This document shows, one piece after another, positions 8,119 through 18,565 of a DNA stretch of 64,000 nt. Location of the stretch: assembly GCF_011947195.1 (NCBI RefSeq), contig NZ_JAATVY010000001.1, forward strand, positions 310,001-374,000, in the 5' to 3' direction. The stretch is from Planosporangium thailandense. Its GTDB lineage: Bacteria; Actinomycetota; Actinomycetes; Mycobacteriales; Micromonosporaceae. A program made the position numbers and the translations under genes. Each line of letters begins with the position of its first letter. The first letter of the stretch is position 1. The notes below the pieces were generated by a model. It searched no databases, was not told the origin of the DNA, and was given only the letters and a program-made list of their open reading frames with translations.

Positions 8119-10191
8119 TCAGGCTGGCAGGCTCGCCACGCCCTTCGGCAGGAACCGCTTGCCGGTGACCTTGTCCGAGGTGCCCGTCCGGTCCAGGTAC
8201 GGCGTGACCCCGCCCAGGTGGAACGGCCAGCCCGCGCCGAGGATCATGCACAGGTCGATGTCCTGCGGCTCGGCCACGACGCCCTCGTCGAGCATCAGGC
8301 GGATCTCCTGGGCGAGCGCCTCCAGTGCCCGGGTACGCACCTCCTCGGCGGTGAGCGGAGAATCGCCGACCTGGAGCAGCGCGGCGACCTCCGGGTCGAC
8401 CTCACCGTCGGCGGTCAGGAAGCCCGGCTTGCCGGCCGCGACGATGCGGGCGAGGTTGGCGCTGACGCCGTACCGGTCGGGGAACGCGGCGTGCATGGTC
8501 CCGGCCACGTGGTGCGCCACGGCCGGCCCGACGAGTTGGAGCAGCGCGAGCGGGCGCATCGGCAGCCCCAGCGGGTCGAGCGCTTCGTCTGCGACGTCCA
8601 GCGGGGTACCGGCGTCGACGGCGGCGAAGATCTCGCCCAGGAACCGGGTGAGCAGCCGGTTGACCACGAACGCCGGCGCGTCCTTCACCAGTACGCAGGA
8701 CTTCTTGAGCTTCTTGCCCACCGCGAACGCGGTGGCGAGGGTCGCGTCGTCGGTCTTCTCCGCCTTGACGATCTCCAGCAGCGGCATCATCGCGACCGGG
8801 TTGAAGAAGTGGAAGCCGACGACCCGCTCGGGGTGCTCGAGGTCGGCGGCCATCTCGGTCACCGACAGCGACGAGGTGTTGGTCGCCAAGACCGCCTCGG
8901 GCTTGACGATCTTCTCGAGCTCCGCCCAGACCTGCTTCTTGACGCCCATGTCCTCGAAGACGGCCTCGATGACGAAGTCGGCGTCGGCGAAGACGCTCTT
9001 GTCGACCGAGCCGCTGACCAGGCCCTTGTACTTGGCGGCCTTGCCAGCGTCCATCCGGCCCTTGGAGACCTGCTTGTCGATCTCGTTGTGGACGTACGCC
9101 ACGCCCTTGTCGACCCGGGCCTGGTCGAGGTCGGTCAGGACGACCGGCACCTCCAGGCGGCGGGCGAACAGCAGCGCGAGCTGGCTGGCCATCAGGCCGG
9201 CGCCGACGACGCCCACCTTGGTGACGTCGCGGGCCAGGCTCTTGTCCGGCGCGCCGGCCGGCCGCTTGGCGCGCCGCTGCACCAGGTCGAACGAGTACAG
9301 GCCGCTGCGCAGCTCCTCACTGAACACCAGGTCGGCCAGGGCCTCGTCCTCGGCGGCGGTGCCCTGCTCGAACGGCGCGTCCTTCGCCAGGGCAAGCAGC
9401 TCGAGGGCCTTGTACGCGGCGCGGTGCGCGCCGTGCAGCCGCTCGTCGAGCGTCTTCTTGGCGAAGAAGAGCACGCCGTCCCACATGTCCCGGTCGACCT
9501 CGGGACGCTGCACGGCGATGTCGCCGCGCACCACGCCGGCGGCCCACTCCAGCGAGCGCTCCAGGAAATCGGCGGCCTCGAACAGCTCGTCGGCGATGCC
9601 CAGCTCGCGCGCCTGCTTCGGCTTGAGCATCTTGTTCATCATCAGCGGGTTCTGGATGATGACCTGCGCCGCGCCGGCGATGCCGATCAGGTTGGGCAGC
9701 AGCTGGGTGCCGCCCCAGCCGGGTACGAGGCCGAGCGAGACCTCTGGCAGGGCGAGCGCCGCCGCGCCGGTCGACAGCGTCCGGTAGTGGCAGTGCAGCG
9801 CCAGCTCCAGGCCGCCACCCATGGCCGCGCCGTTGACGAACGCGAACGTCGGGACGGCCGAGTCCTTGAGCCGCTTGAAGACCCGGTGGCCGAACCGGCC
9901 GGTCTCCAGGGCGTCGGAGCGGGAGCGGGCCTGCGGGATGACGGTGATGTCGGCGCCGACGCAGAAGATGTACGGCTTGCCGGTCACCGCGATGAACCGC
10001 GGGTTGCACTCGAGCGCGGTGGTGATCGCCTCGTCGAGGCTGGCCAGGCCGCCGGGGCCGAACGTGTTGGGCTTGGTGTGGTCGAACCCGTTGTCGAGCG
10101 TGATGAGCGCCGCCTCGCCGTCCAGCCCGGGGACGCTGATGAAGCGTACGAGCGCCTTGGTGACGACCTCGTTGATGACTGGCTGCGTCAC
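8119..10191 (-). CDS. fadB: FadB-like enoyl-CoA hydratase / 3-hydroxyacyl-CoA dehydrogenase
   Basis: 690-residue bifunctional beta-oxidation enzyme that hydrates trans-2-enoyl-CoA and oxidises the L-3-hydroxyacyl-CoA with NAD. The N-terminal crotonase domain (about 1-250) has the oxyanion-hole segment GAAMGGGLELAL and both catalytic glutamates (GGGLEL, LPEVSLG). The NAD-binding Rossmann motif is GVVGAGLMAS near residue 330, followed by the dehydrogenase signature VVGFHFFNPVAMMPLLEIV and the C-terminal helical domain. GTG at 10191 overlaps the thiolase stop (GTGA) behind a GGAGGGA ribosome site, so the two subunits are translationally coupled. An upstream Arg/His-rich extension of the frame is not family sequence. 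Confidence 0.93.
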   Translation of the reverse strand: MTQPVINEVVTKALVRFISVPGLDGEAALITLDNGFDHTKPNTFGPGGLASLDEAITTALECNPRFIAVTGKPYIFCVGADITVIPQARSRSDALETGRFGHRVFKRLKDSAVPTFAFVNGAAMGGGLELALHCHYRTLSTGAAALALPEVSLGLVPGWGGTQLLPNLIGIAGAAQVIIQNPLMMNKMLKPKQARELGIADELFEAADFLERSLEWAAGVVRGDIAVQRPEVDRDMWDGVLFFAKKTLDERLHGAHRAAYKALELLALAKDAPFEQGTAAEDEALADLVFSEELRSGLYSFDLVQRRAKRPAGAPDKSLARDVTKVGVVGAGLMASQLALLFARRLEVPVVLTDLDQARVDKGVAYVHNEIDKQVSKGRMDAGKAAKYKGLVSGSVDKSVFADADFVIEAVFEDMGVKKQVWAELEKIVKPEAVLATNTSSLSVTEMAADLEHPERVVGFHFFNPVAMMPLLEIVKAEKTDDATLATAFAVGKKLKKSCVLVKDAPAFVVNRLLTRFLGEIFAAVDAGTPLDVADEALDPLGLPMRPLALLQLVGPAVAHHVAGTMHAAFPDRYGVSANLARIVAAGKPGFLTADGEVDPEVAALLQVGDSPLTAEEVRTRALEALAQEIRLMLDEGVVAEPQDIDLCMILGAGWPFHLGGVTPYLDRTGTSDKVTGKRFLPKGVASLPA

Positions 10192-11381
10192 TTGTTTCCC
10201 TCCCAGGCGGGGTTCTCCCAGATCACGGTGCCGCCCATGCCGATGCCGATGCACATGGCGGTGAGGCCGTACCGCACGTCGGGGCGCTCGGCGAACTGCC
10301 GCGACAGCTGCGTCATGAGGCGGATGCCCGACGACGCGAGGGGGTGGCCGATGGCGATCGCGCCGCCCCACGGGTTGACCCGCGGGTCGTCGTCGGCGAT
10401 GCCGAAGTGGTCGAGGAACGCCAGCACCTGGACGGCGAACGCCTCGTTGAGCTCGAACAGGCCGATGTCGTCGATGGTCAGCCCGGCGATCTTGAGGGCC
10501 TTCTCGGTCGACGGGACGGGGCCGTACCCCATGACCTCCGGCTCGACGCCGACGAAGCCGTAGCTGACCAGCCGCATGCCGATCGGCAGGCCCAGCTCGC
10601 GAGCGGTCTGCTCGTCGGCGAGGATCGCGGCGGTGGCGCCGTCGTTGAGGCCGGCCGCGTTACCCGCGGTGACCCGGCCGTGCGGGCGGAACGGGGTCTT
10701 GAGCGTGGCGAGCTTCTCCATGCTGGTCTCGCGCGGCGCCTCGTCGGCGGTGGCGAGGCCCCAGCCGGCCTCCGGGTCGCGCACGGCCACCGGTACCAGG
10801 TCGGGCTGGAGCTTGCCGTTGGCGTACGCCTTGGCGGTCTTCTGCTGCGAGGCCAGGGCGAACGCGTCCGCCCGCTCCTTGGTGACGCCCGGCAGTCGGT
10901 CGTGCAGGTTCTCCGCGGTGGCGCCCATGACGAGCGCGGACGGGTCGACGAGCTTCTCGGCGATGATGCGCGGGTTGGGGTCGACACCCTCGCCCATCGG
11001 GTGGCGGCCCATGTGCTCGACGCCACCGGCGATCGCGATGTCGACGGCGCCCATGGCGATGGCCGACGAGACGGTGGTGACCGCGGTCATCGCGCCGGCG
11101 CACATGCGGTCGATGGAGTAGCCGGGCGTGGTCTTGGGCAGACCGGCCAGCAGGGACGCGGTACGGCCGAGCGTCAGGCCCTGGTCGCCGATCTGGGTGG
11201 TCGCGGCGATCGCGACCTCCTCGACGCGCTCGGGCGGCAGTTGCGGGTTGCGCCGCAGCAGCTCACGGATGCAGCGGATGACGAGGTCGTCGGCGCGGGT
11301 GTTCGCGTACATCCCTCCGGCCTTGCCGAAAGGGGTGCGTACACCGTCGACGAAGACGACGTCGCGGACGGTACGGGGCAC
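10188..11381 (-). CDS. fadA: acetyl-CoA acyltransferase (thiolase)
   Basis: 397-residue thiolase that cleaves 3-ketoacyl-CoA with CoA to give acetyl-CoA and a shortened acyl-CoA, the last step of each beta-oxidation cycle. Catalytic residues are all visible: nucleophile Cys in DRMCAGAMT, His in AIAIGHPLASSG and the second Cys in AMCIGIGMGG. GTG at 11381 follows an AAGGAGG ribosome site. First gene of the fadA-fadB operon; together they form the usual trifunctional complex. A palindrome lies 38 bp upstream and may be the operator of a fatty-acid-responsive repressor. Confidence 0.94.
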   Translation of the reverse strand: MPRTVRDVVFVDGVRTPFGKAGGMYANTRADDLVIRCIRELLRRNPQLPPERVEEVAIAATTQIGDQGLTLGRTASLLAGLPKTTPGYSIDRMCAGAMTAVTTVSSAIAMGAVDIAIAGGVEHMGRHPMGEGVDPNPRIIAEKLVDPSALVMGATAENLHDRLPGVTKERADAFALASQQKTAKAYANGKLQPDLVPVAVRDPEAGWGLATADEAPRETSMEKLATLKTPFRPHGRVTAGNAAGLNDGATAAILADEQTARELGLPIGMRLVSYGFVGVEPEVMGYGPVPSTEKALKIAGLTIDDIGLFELNEAFAVQVLAFLDHFGIADDDPRVNPWGGAIAIGHPLASSGIRLMTQLSRQFAERPDVRYGLTAMCIGIGMGGTVIWENPAWEGNK

Positions 11382-11418
11382 GGAGAGCCTCCTTGCGGAC
11401 GGTCTTTTCCGCGAATGT

Positions 11419-11430
11419 TACTCGCCAGTA
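11419..11430. promoter_or_regulatory. palindrome upstream of fadA, candidate operator
   Basis: TACT-N4-AGTA perfect inverted repeat (on the minus strand TACTGGCGAGTA followed by ACA), 38 bp before the fadA start. TetR-type regulators of lipid degradation in actinobacteria use short palindromes of this kind, but the regulator is not in the window and the assignment is a guess from position and symmetry. Confidence 0.35.
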
Positions 11431-11494
11431 GGATGAGCGATAGAGCTGGGCCGTTGTGGTCCGACCCACACCGCTACCCAGTACCGCCCGACGG

Positions 11495-12763
11495 TCACTC
11501 AATCGGCGCGACGGGTAACCGAAGCGCCTCGGTCAGTCCCGGCGTGACCAGGCCGATCTGCCAGTGCCGCGCGCCGAAGCCGGCCAGTACCTCCCCGACC
11601 GCGTCCTCGGTGAGCGGGTCCGGTGGCGACCAGGCCAGCCTGCGTACCGAGTCGGGCGCGATCAGGTTCTCCGGCGGCAGCCGGTACGTGGTGGCGAGGC
11701 CGGTGACCACCTCGCGGCAGCGGACGAGGCGGGCCGCCGCGTCCGGGTCCCGCTCGGCCCAGCGGTGCGGCGGGGGCGGACCCTCCGCGGGCACCGGTAC
11801 CGGCAACTGATCATCGGAGAGCGCGCGCGCCTCGCTGAGGGCGTCGAGCCAGGTGCCGGCCAGGCGGCGGACCGAACGGCCGCCGAAACCGGGCAGCGCC
11901 GTGAGTGACCGCTCGTCCTTCGGGTCGGCCGTGGCGGCGGCGACGATCGCGGAGTCGGGCAGTACCCGGCCGGGGGTGCTGTCCCGGCGGGCCGCGATCG
12001 CGTCCCGCGCGTACCAGAGGGCGCGCACCCGTGCCAGCGCCCGCGCGCCGCGGACCCGGTGGATGCCCGAGGTGCGCCGCCACGGGTCGGGGCGGGTGCG
12101 CGGTGGCTGGCCGGCGCTGGCGACGAGCGCCGCGAACTCCTCGGCGGCCCACTCCGTCTTGCCCTGCTGCGCAAGCTCGGCCACCAGCTTGTCGCGCAGG
12201 TCGACCAGCAGCTCGACGTCGAGCGCGGCGTACGACAGCCACGACTCGGGCAGCGGGCGGGTCGACCAGTCGGCGGCCGAATGGTGCTTCTCCAGGGCGT
12301 ACCCGAGCAGCGACTCGGTCAGCGCCGCCAGGCCGACGCGCTCGAAGCCGGCGAGCCGGGCGGCCAGCTCGGTGTCGAACAGCCGCAGCGGGCGCAGGCC
12401 CAGCTCGGCCAGGCAGGGCAGGTCCTGGCTGGCCGCGTGCAGGACCCACTCGGCGTCGACGATCGACTCGTTGAGCGCGCTCAGGTCCGACAGGGGGACC
12501 GGGTCGATGAGGACCGTGCCGGCGCCCTCCCGCCGCAGCTGGACCAGGTAGGCGCGGTGGCCGTACCGGTAGCCCGAGGCGCGTTCGGCGTCCACCGCCA
12601 CCGGACCGGTGCCGGCGGCGAATCGCCGGACCACCTCCGCCAGCTCGGCTGGCGTGGTCACGGGGCGCGGTGTGCCGTCGCGGGGCGCGGTGAGGAGGAC
12701 GGAATCGGGCTTCGCCGAGGTCCCATCCGCGTCCCGACGGCGTGGGGGGGCTTCGTCGGTCAC
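11495..12763 (-). CDS. rnd: RNase D-like 3'-5' exonuclease with HRDC domain
   Basis: 422-residue DEDD-family ribonuclease, expected to trim 3' ends of structured RNAs. Exonuclease motifs: Exo I VAVDAERASGYRY (D and E), Exo II near LHAASQDLPCL, and Exo III with YAALDVELLVDLRDKL. An HRDC-type helical domain follows (about 225-300, LWYARDAIAARRD), then an actinobacterial C-terminal region ending WQIGLVTPGLTEALRL. GTG at 12763 starts MTDEAPPRR, after which family sequence follows. It lies 80 bp downstream of the DUF3000 gene on the same strand, a pairing widely kept in actinobacteria. Confidence 0.88.
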   Translation of the reverse strand: MTDEAPPRRRDADGTSAKPDSVLLTAPRDGTPRPVTTPAELAEVVRRFAAGTGPVAVDAERASGYRYGHRAYLVQLRREGAGTVLIDPVPLSDLSALNESIVDAEWVLHAASQDLPCLAELGLRPLRLFDTELAARLAGFERVGLAALTESLLGYALEKHHSAADWSTRPLPESWLSYAALDVELLVDLRDKLVAELAQQGKTEWAAEEFAALVASAGQPPRTRPDPWRRTSGIHRVRGARALARVRALWYARDAIAARRDSTPGRVLPDSAIVAAATADPKDERSLTALPGFGGRSVRRLAGTWLDALSEARALSDDQLPVPVPAEGPPPPHRWAERDPDAAARLVRCREVVTGLATTYRLPPENLIAPDSVRRLAWSPPDPLTEDAVGEVLAGFGARHWQIGLVTPGLTEALRLPVAPIE

Positions 12764-12843
12764 GTCGCCTACCGTACGGCCAGGGGATGGCGCGCCTGTG
12801 CAGCCGGGTCGGCGCGTCGGGTCCCCGCCGGCTGCGGGAGGCG

Positions 12844-13425
12844 TCAGGGCAGGCCGGCCGGCGTGGCCGACCGGGACTCCGGAAGTGCGGTGACGCCCGG
12901 CGGCGGAAGGCCGGCGGTCAGGGCCAGCAGCGCGCACCAGCCTTCCAGGTGGATGGCCAGATCCTCGTCGAGCGGGGTCCAGGACGCACGGATCTCGACG
13001 TCGGCGGTGCTCGGCGGACCGGACAGGGTGCCGAACCGGGTCGACAGGGTCTGCGTCACCGTGCCGCCGATCGCCGTGTAGGTGGCGCCGTGGGCCTCCA
13101 GCCCGTCCACCAGCCAGCTCCAGCCGACGGCCGGCAGCAGCGGGTCGGCGGCGAGCTCCGGCTCCAGCTCGGCGGTCACGTACGTCACCAGCCGCATCGT
13201 GCCCTCCCACGCCTCGTGTCCGGCGGGGTCGTGCAGCAGGATGAGCCGCCCGGTGGCCACCTCGTCGCCGCCGCGCAGCACGGTGCCGCTCATCGCGTAC
13301 CCGAAGGGGGCGAGGCGGCGCGGCGCGGGCACCTCCTCGAGGATGATCTCGGGTCGGTGCTGTCCGGCGCACAGGCTTGCAACGGCGCGGGTGAACGCCT
13401 CCGGGGGGACGGTCGTGGGCGCCAT
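12844..13425 (-). CDS. DUF3000 family protein
   Basis: 193-residue protein of unknown function, matching the actinobacterial DUF3000 family by its conserved run of acidic and tryptophan-containing segments ([55 protein letters not shown]). No catalytic motif, signal peptide or membrane helix is seen. ATG at 13425 begins [11 protein letters not shown]. It is divergent from hemE, with 241 bp between the two starts, and is probably cotranscribed with the RNase D gene. The conserved link to hemE and rnd is known from other actinobacteria but gives no clear job. Confidence 0.85.
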   Translation of the reverse strand: MAPTTVPPEAFTRAVASLCAGQHRPEIILEEVPAPRRLAPFGYAMSGTVLRGGDEVATGRLILLHDPAGHEAWEGTMRLVTYVTAELEPELAADPLLPAVGWSWLVDGLEAHGATYTAIGGTVTQTLSTRFGTLSGPPSTADVEIRASWTPLDEDLAIHLEGWCALLALTAGLPPPGVTALPESRSATPAGLP

Positions 13426-13666
13426 GGTTCGAAGCGTAGGCCTGTACGGGCGCCAAATCGGCTCGGCGCGCCGGGAAGTCGCGCGGCGCTTGTGGCTACG
13501 AGATCGGGTATTTCGGGTTTGCCCGTCACGGGCCGTGTCCCATCCGTGCACCTTGCGCGATGATCTGCCGGATCGCCCGTTGCGGCCGCGCCGGCGACCT
13601 CTCGGTGACCTATCTGCGGACCCTTTGCGATGGCCGCCCCTGTCGCACGTGGCACGATGGCGGGCG

Positions 13667-14713
13667 ATGAGCCAGACTCCGCACTCCGCCGCCGTCACCG
13701 ACTCGCCGTTCCTGCGCGCCTGCCGGCGCGAACCCGTGCCGTACACACCGGTGTGGTTCATGCGCCAGGCCGGCCGTTCGCTGCCCGAGTACCGCCAGGT
13801 GCGGGCGGGCATCGGCATGCTCGAATCCTGCCGGCGGCCGGATCTCGTCTGCGAGATCACGCTCCAGCCCGTACGCCGGCACGGCGTCGACGCGGCCATC
13901 CTGTTCAGCGACATCGTCGTGCCGCTGGCCGCCGCAGGCGTCGACCTGGACATCGTCGCGGGCACCGGGCCGGTGGTCGCGAAGCCGGTGGCGACCCTCG
14001 CCGACGTCGAGACCGTCCCGTCGCTCGCGCCCGAACAGGTCGCCTACGTCGCCGAGGCCGTCCGGCTGCTGCGGTCCGAGCTGGGCGCCACCCCGCTTAT
14101 CGGGTTCGCGGGCGCGCCGTTCACCCTCGCCAGCTATCTCGTCGAGGGCGGCCCGTCACGTACCCACGCCAAGACCAAGGCGCTCATGTACGGCGCCCCC
14201 GACCTCTGGCACGCGCTCTGCGGACGGCTCGCCGAGATCACCCGGACGTTCCTGCGGGTACAGATCGACGCGGGCGCCAACGCCGTCCAGCTGTTCGACT
14301 CGTGGGCCGGCGCGCTGTCCGAACGCGACTACCGCCGGTACGTCCTGCCGCACTCGAAGGCCGTGCTCGAAGGGATCACCGAGGTCCCGAAGATCCATTT
14401 CGGGGTGGGCACGGCCGAGCTGCTACCCGCCATGGGCGAGGCCGGGGCCGATGTGGTGGGGGTGGACTGGCGTACCCCGCTCGACGCCGCCACCGCGCGG
14501 ATCGGCGCCGACAAGGCGGTGCAGGGCAACCTGGACCCGTGCACCCTCTTCGCGCCGGCCGAGGTGGTCGAGTCCGAGGTGCGCCGGGTGCTCGACGAGG
14601 GCCGGGCGGCCCCGGGCCACGTGTTCAACCTCGGGCACGGCGTCCTGCCGGAGACCGACCCGGACGCGCTGACCCGCGTCGTCGAGCTGGTCCACGAGCT
14701 GTCGCGGCGGTAG
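13667..14713 (+). CDS. hemE: uroporphyrinogen decarboxylase
   Basis: 348-residue cytosolic enzyme that removes four carboxyl groups from uroporphyrinogen III to give coproporphyrinogen III. It shows the N-terminal signature [15 protein letters not shown] with the substrate-binding arginines, the catalytic Asp in [35 protein letters not shown] and the C-terminal [17 protein letters not shown] at 13667 was chosen; an upstream open stretch in frame overlaps the divergent DUF3000 gene and is not family sequence. With cgoX and chdC 2-4 kb away it forms the late heme pathway of this genome. Confidence 0.95.
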   Translation: MSQTPHSAAVTDSPFLRACRREPVPYTPVWFMRQAGRSLPEYRQVRAGIGMLESCRRPDLVCEITLQPVRRHGVDAAILFSDIVVPLAAAGVDLDIVAGTGPVVAKPVATLADVETVPSLAPEQVAYVAEAVRLLRSELGATPLIGFAGAPFTLASYLVEGGPSRTHAKTKALMYGAPDLWHALCGRLAEITRTFLRVQIDAGANAVQLFDSWAGALSERDYRRYVLPHSKAVLEGITEVPKIHFGVGTAELLPAMGEAGADVVGVDWRTPLDAATARIGADKAVQGNLDPCTLFAPAEVVESEVRRVLDEGRAAPGHVFNLGHGVLPETDPDALTRVVELVHELSRR

Positions 14714-14719
14714 CCGCCG

Positions 14720-15646
14720 CTAACAGTCCACCGGTTCGCGGTCGGCGGCCGGGCCGGCCGGCTCGTGACCGGACGGCCGATCGGCGGGTCGGTCAGCTGC
14801 CGAGGTGCGGGCGCCGGTCCGCTCCGCGCCGATGCCGGCGGCGACGACGAAGGCGAGCCCGACCACCGGTGCCACGTCCGGCACCTGATGCAGCGCGACC
14901 ACGCCGATGACGAGTGCGATCGCGGGCTCGAGGCTCATCAGGGTGCCGAAGGCCGACGTCGTCAGCCGGCGCAGCGCCAGCAGCTCCAGGCTGAACGGGA
15001 CGACCGGCAGCAGGATGGCAAGGCCCAGACCGGTGACCACCAGCCCCCACGTCAGGCGCGGCGCGACCGTCGGTGCGGCCACCGCGGTCGCGACCAGGCC
15101 GGCCACCGGCATCGAGATCGCGAGGCCGCGCAGGCCCGACACCTCGTCGCCGACCCGCTGCGTGAGCAGGATGTACGCCGCCCAGCACACCGCGGCGGCC
15201 AGCGCGTACCCGCACCCCGCCAGGTCCGCCGTGCCGCGCCACGGCTCGGTGAGCAGCAGCACCCCCACCGCGGCCAGCGCCGGCCACAACTTCTTCCCGC
15301 CGTGCCCGCGGGCGGTCGCCACGCCGAGCGGGCCGAGGAACTCCAGCGCGCTCGCGGTGCCGAGCGGCAGCCGGGCGACCGCGGCCATGAAGAACAGCGT
15401 GACCCCCGACGTCACGACCCCGAGCGCGACGCTGGCCAGCAGGCCGGACCGGGTGAAGCGGGACGGCCGGGGCCGGACCGCGACGAGCAGGATCACGCCG
15501 GCCCAGGCCAGCCGCAGCCAGGCCGCCCCCTGCGGCCCGACCCGGTCGAACAGCCCGACCGAGGCGGCCAGGCCGAGCTGGACACAGAGCATGGACGCCA
15601 GCGCCATGGCGGCACCGGCGCGGGAGCTGGATGGAGACGTAGACAC
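14720..15646 (-). CDS. EamA/RhtA-like transporter
   Basis: 308-residue inner-membrane protein with about ten hydrophobic helices in two EamA repeats, like the drug/metabolite exporters (RhtA, YdeD) that export amino acids or metabolites. Distinct segments include [26 protein letters not shown] and [17 protein letters not shown], the paired signature of RhtA-type threonine/homoserine exporters. The C-terminus is a hydrophilic Arg/Asp/Pro tail. GTG at 15646 lies 5 bp after the SDR stop, so the two form an operon. The stop is 6 bp from the hemE stop (convergent). Confidence 0.85.
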   Translation of the reverse strand: MSTSPSSSRAGAAMALASMLCVQLGLAASVGLFDRVGPQGAAWLRLAWAGVILLVAVRPRPSRFTRSGLLASVALGVVTSGVTLFFMAAVARLPLGTASALEFLGPLGVATARGHGGKKLWPALAAVGVLLLTEPWRGTADLAGCGYALAAAVCWAAYILLTQRVGDEVSGLRGLAISMPVAGLVATAVAAPTVAPRLTWGLVVTGLGLAILLPVVPFSLELLALRRLTTSAFGTLMSLEPAIALVIGVVALHQVPDVAPVVGLAFVVAAGIGAERTGARTSAADRPADRPSGHEPAGPAADREPVDC

Positions 15647-15651
15647 CGCCG

Positions 15652-16416
15652 TCAGCGACCCCGGGCGCCCAGCCGCAGCGCCGGCCACGAACCGTCGGCC
15701 GCCCAGCCGCCGTCGACCGACAGGGCCACGCCGTTGACGTACGCGCTGCGCGCCGGGTCGGCCAGGAACGCCACCGCCTGCGCGATGTCCTCCGGGCTCG
15801 CGAACCGGCCGGCCGGCGTGTGCTCGGTGATGTCGGTGTCGGCGTAGCCGCCCGCCGCCTGGTCGGCCTCGTCCATCTCGGTCTTCACCCAGCCCGGGCA
15901 GACGGCGTTGACGCGCACGCCGCGCCCGCCCCACTCGGCCGCGAGCGTACGGGTGAGCCCGATCAGCCCGTGCTTGCTGGCGTTGTAGGCGGCCCGGTCG
16001 GCGATGCCGCGCAGCCCCGCGACCGAGGCGATGTTGACGATCGAGCCGCTGCCCTGGGCGAGCATCTGGCGACCGAAGACCTGCGACAGCAGGAACGGGC
16101 CGGTGAGGTTGACCTCCAGGACCTGCCGCCACAGCGGCGCCGGGGTCTCCTCGGTCGGCCCGATGCAGGAGATGCCGGCGTTGTTGACCAGGACGTCGAT
16201 CCGGCCGTACCGGGCCTGCACCGCGCGGGCGAAGGCGGACACGGAGCTCTCGTCGGAGACGTCGCCGGTGCAGCAGAGCGCGTCGAAGCCGGCGATCGGG
16301 TTCCGGTCGAGCAGGGCGAGGGCGAAGCCTTCGGCGGCGAGCAGTTGGGCGGTGCGCCGGCCGATGCCCTGCGCGGCACCGGTGATCGCGGCCACCCGGG
16401 GTGTGTCGTCAGTCAT
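15652..16416 (-). CDS. short-chain dehydrogenase/reductase
   Basis: 254-residue classical SDR. The nucleotide motif is TGAAQGIG near the N-terminus, with NNAG in VLVNNAGIS, the catalytic Ser in IVNIASVAG and the YxxxK pair in [10 protein letters not shown], and the C-terminal [12 protein letters not shown]. No acidic residue pattern strongly decides NAD versus NADP, though DRN after the second strand favours NAD. The substrate is unknown. ATG at 16416 has AAGGTG upstream; a GTG 9 bp earlier is possible. Operon with the EamA gene; divergent from cgoX, 62 bp apart. Confidence 0.88.
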   Translation of the reverse strand: MTDDTPRVAAITGAAQGIGRRTAQLLAAEGFALALLDRNPIAGFDALCCTGDVSDESSVSAFARAVQARYGRIDVLVNNAGISCIGPTEETPAPLWRQVLEVNLTGPFLLSQVFGRQMLAQGSGSIVNIASVAGLRGIADRAAYNASKHGLIGLTRTLAAEWGGRGVRVNAVCPGWVKTEMDEADQAAGGYADTDITEHTPAGRFASPEDIAQAVAFLADPARSAYVNGVALSVDGGWAADGSWPALRLGARGR

Positions 16417-16478
16417 CGCGGTCACCTTACGGCCACCCCGCCGGTCGGGGCCCGCACCCCTGGGTCTTCGATAGGCCT

Positions 16479-17846
16479 ATGCGTGTCGTCGTCGTCGGTG
16501 GCGGTATCAGCGGGCTGGCCGCCGCGTACCGGCTGGTGGATCGAGGCGCCGAGGTGGTGCTCGTCGAACAGGCCGGCCACCTGGGTGGCAAGCTGCGTAC
16601 CGGCGAGATCGCCGGTGGTCCGGTCGACCTGGGCGCGGAGGCGTTCGCGCTCCGCGATCCGCGCGGCCGGCCGAGCGCCGCGATCGAACTGGTGCACGCC
16701 GTCGGCCTGGCCGACGACCTGGTCCACCCGGCGATCGGCCGGGCGGCCCTCGCGGTCGGCGGGCGGCTGCGGCCGATGCCGACCGGCACGCTTCAGGGCG
16801 TACCCGGAGACCTGGCCGCCCTCGACGGGGTCGCCGCGGCGGATGCCGGGCGCGACCACGACGGTGGCCGGCCGCTGCTCGGCGCGGGAGAGGACGTCTC
16901 CGTCGGCGCGCTGGTCCGCCGGCGCGTCGGCGACGAGGTCGTCGACCGGCTGGTCGACCCGATGCTCGGCGGGGTGTACGCCGGGCGCGCCGACGACCTC
17001 TCGCTGGCCACCACGATGCCGGCGCTCGCGGCGACCGCGCGCCGCGAGCACACCCTCACCGGCGCGGTACGTGCGGCCCTCGCCGCCCGGCCGGCAAGCA
17101 GCGGTCCCATCTTCGGCACGCTCGTCGGGGGAGTGGGCCGCCTGGTGTCGGCCGTGACCGAGCGGCTCGCGGCCGTGGACCTCCGGCTCGGGCTGCCGGT
17201 CCGGGCCGTCGCGGCCGATGCCGCCGGCTGGCGCGTCACCATCGGCGCGACGCGGGACCCGCAGACCATCAGCGCCGACGCGGTGATCCTCGCGACCCCG
17301 GCGAAGCCGGCCGCCCGACTGCTGGCGGAGATCGCACCGAAGGCGGCCGACAACGTCGGCGTCCTCGACTACGCGAGCGTCGCGCTCGTCACGCTCGCGC
17401 TGCCTTCCGTTGATTTGCCTGAATTATCCGGTCTGCTGGTGCCGGCGAGCGAAGGGTACGCGGTGAAGGCCGCCACGTTCTTCGACCGGAAATGGGCGCA
17501 CCAGCGCCGCCCCGGCGTCACGGTGGTGCGGACCTCCCTGGGCCGCTACGGCGACGAGCGCGTCCTGCAGCGCGACGACGCGGAGCTGGCCACGCTCGCC
17601 CACGCCGAGCTGGGCAAGCTGCTGGGTCGGGAGCTGCCGGAGCCGGTGGATACGCTGGTGCAGCGGTGGGGCGGCGCACTGCCGCAGTACGCCCCCGGCC
17701 ACCTCGACCGGGTCGCCGCCGCCCGGTCCGGACTGCCGGCGACGGTCGCGCTCGCGGGCGCCGCCTACGACGGGGTCGGCATCCCGGCCTGTGTCCAGTC
17801 CGGCTGGACGGCCGCCGACCGGATCCTGGAAGGATTGAAGCCATGA
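16479..17846 (+). CDS. cgoX: coproporphyrinogen III oxidase / protoporphyrinogen oxidase, HemY type
   Basis: 455-residue FAD enzyme. The dinucleotide fold [13 protein letters not shown] opens the protein, LGGKLRTG follows, and the C-terminal FAD segment [18 protein letters not shown] closes it. In actinobacteria this family oxidises coproporphyrinogen III to coproporphyrin III rather than acting on protoporphyrinogen, and the gene directly downstream is chdC, which supports that reading. ATG at 16479 gives MRVVVVGGG. Overlaps chdC by ATGA, so the two enzymes are coupled. No ferrochelatase gene lies in the window. Confidence 0.92.
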   Translation: MRVVVVGGGISGLAAAYRLVDRGAEVVLVEQAGHLGGKLRTGEIAGGPVDLGAEAFALRDPRGRPSAAIELVHAVGLADDLVHPAIGRAALAVGGRLRPMPTGTLQGVPGDLAALDGVAAADAGRDHDGGRPLLGAGEDVSVGALVRRRVGDEVVDRLVDPMLGGVYAGRADDLSLATTMPALAATARREHTLTGAVRAALAARPASSGPIFGTLVGGVGRLVSAVTERLAAVDLRLGLPVRAVAADAAGWRVTIGATRDPQTISADAVILATPAKPAARLLAEIAPKAADNVGVLDYASVALVTLALPSVDLPELSGLLVPASEGYAVKAATFFDRKWAHQRRPGVTVVRTSLGRYGDERVLQRDDAELATLAHAELGKLLGRELPEPVDTLVQRWGGALPQYAPGHLDRVAAARSGLPATVALAGAAYDGVGIPACVQSGWTAADRILEGLKP

Positions 17847-18553
17847 CCGACGAGTCCCAGACCAACGCCGCCCGCATTCGGCAGCTCAACGCCACGATCC
17901 GGTACACGATGTGGTCGGTGTTCCGGGTCGCCGACCCGCTCGGCCCCGCCGCGCGCGACGAGCTCGCCGCCGAGGTCGACGCGCTGTTCGGCCAGCTGGC
18001 CGACAAGGACGTGGTGGTCCGCGGCACCTACGACGTGTCCGGGCTGCGCGCCGACGCCGACCTCATGGTGTGGTGGCACTCGTCGACCCCCGAGGCCCTC
18101 CAGGAGGCGTACGGGCTGCTGCGGCGTACCGCGCTGGGCCGGCACCTGGAGCCGGTGTGGTCGCAGATGGCGCTGCACCGCCCGGCCGAGTTCAACAAGA
18201 GCCACCTGCCGGCGTTCCTCGCCGACGAGCGGGTCCGCGACTACGTCAGCGTCTACCCGTTCGTGCGCTCCTACGAGTGGTACCTGCTACCCGACGAGGA
18301 GCGCCGCGCGCTGCTGGCCGAGCACGGCCGGATGGCGCGCGACTACCCGGACGTGCGGGCCAACACCGTGGCGGCGTTCGCCCTCGGCGACTACGAGTGG
18401 ATGCTCGCGTTCGAGGCCGACGAGCTGCACCGCATCGTCGACCTCATGCGTGAGCTGCGCGCCGCCGGCGCCCGCCGGCACGTACGCGTCGAGATTCCGT
18501 TCTACACCGGGCGGCGGCGGCCGATCGGCGACATCGTCGCGGCGATGCCGTAG
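17843..18553 (+). CDS. chdC: coproheme decarboxylase (HemQ)
   Basis: 236-residue enzyme that decarboxylates iron-coproporphyrin III to heme b using peroxide. It belongs to the chlorite-dismutase-like family. By alignment from memory to Corynebacterium ChdC numbering (offset 3), the radical Tyr is Y138 in [13 protein letters not shown], the axial heme His is H161 in [13 protein letters not shown], and the distal His typical of actinobacterial enzymes is H121 in KSHLPAF. All three are present. The C-terminal region PFYTGRRRP is family-typical. Translation is coupled to cgoX. Together with hemE this defines the coproporphyrin-dependent heme route. Confidence 0.95.
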   Translation: MTDESQTNAARIRQLNATIRYTMWSVFRVADPLGPAARDELAAEVDALFGQLADKDVVVRGTYDVSGLRADADLMVWWHSSTPEALQEAYGLLRRTALGRHLEPVWSQMALHRPAEFNKSHLPAFLADERVRDYVSVYPFVRSYEWYLLPDEERRALLAEHGRMARDYPDVRANTVAAFALGDYEWMLAFEADELHRIVDLMRELRAAGARRHVRVEIPFYTGRRRPIGDIVAAMP

Positions 18554-18565
18554 CCACCGGCTCTG

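Noticed and set aside
8218-10563. Long plus-strand open frame opposite fadB
   Set aside because: Low-complexity translation and full overlap with a well-supported enzyme gene.
13082-13666. Longer N-terminus for hemE
   Set aside because: It would run over the divergent DUF3000 gene and does not resemble the family; ATG at 13667 gives normal length.
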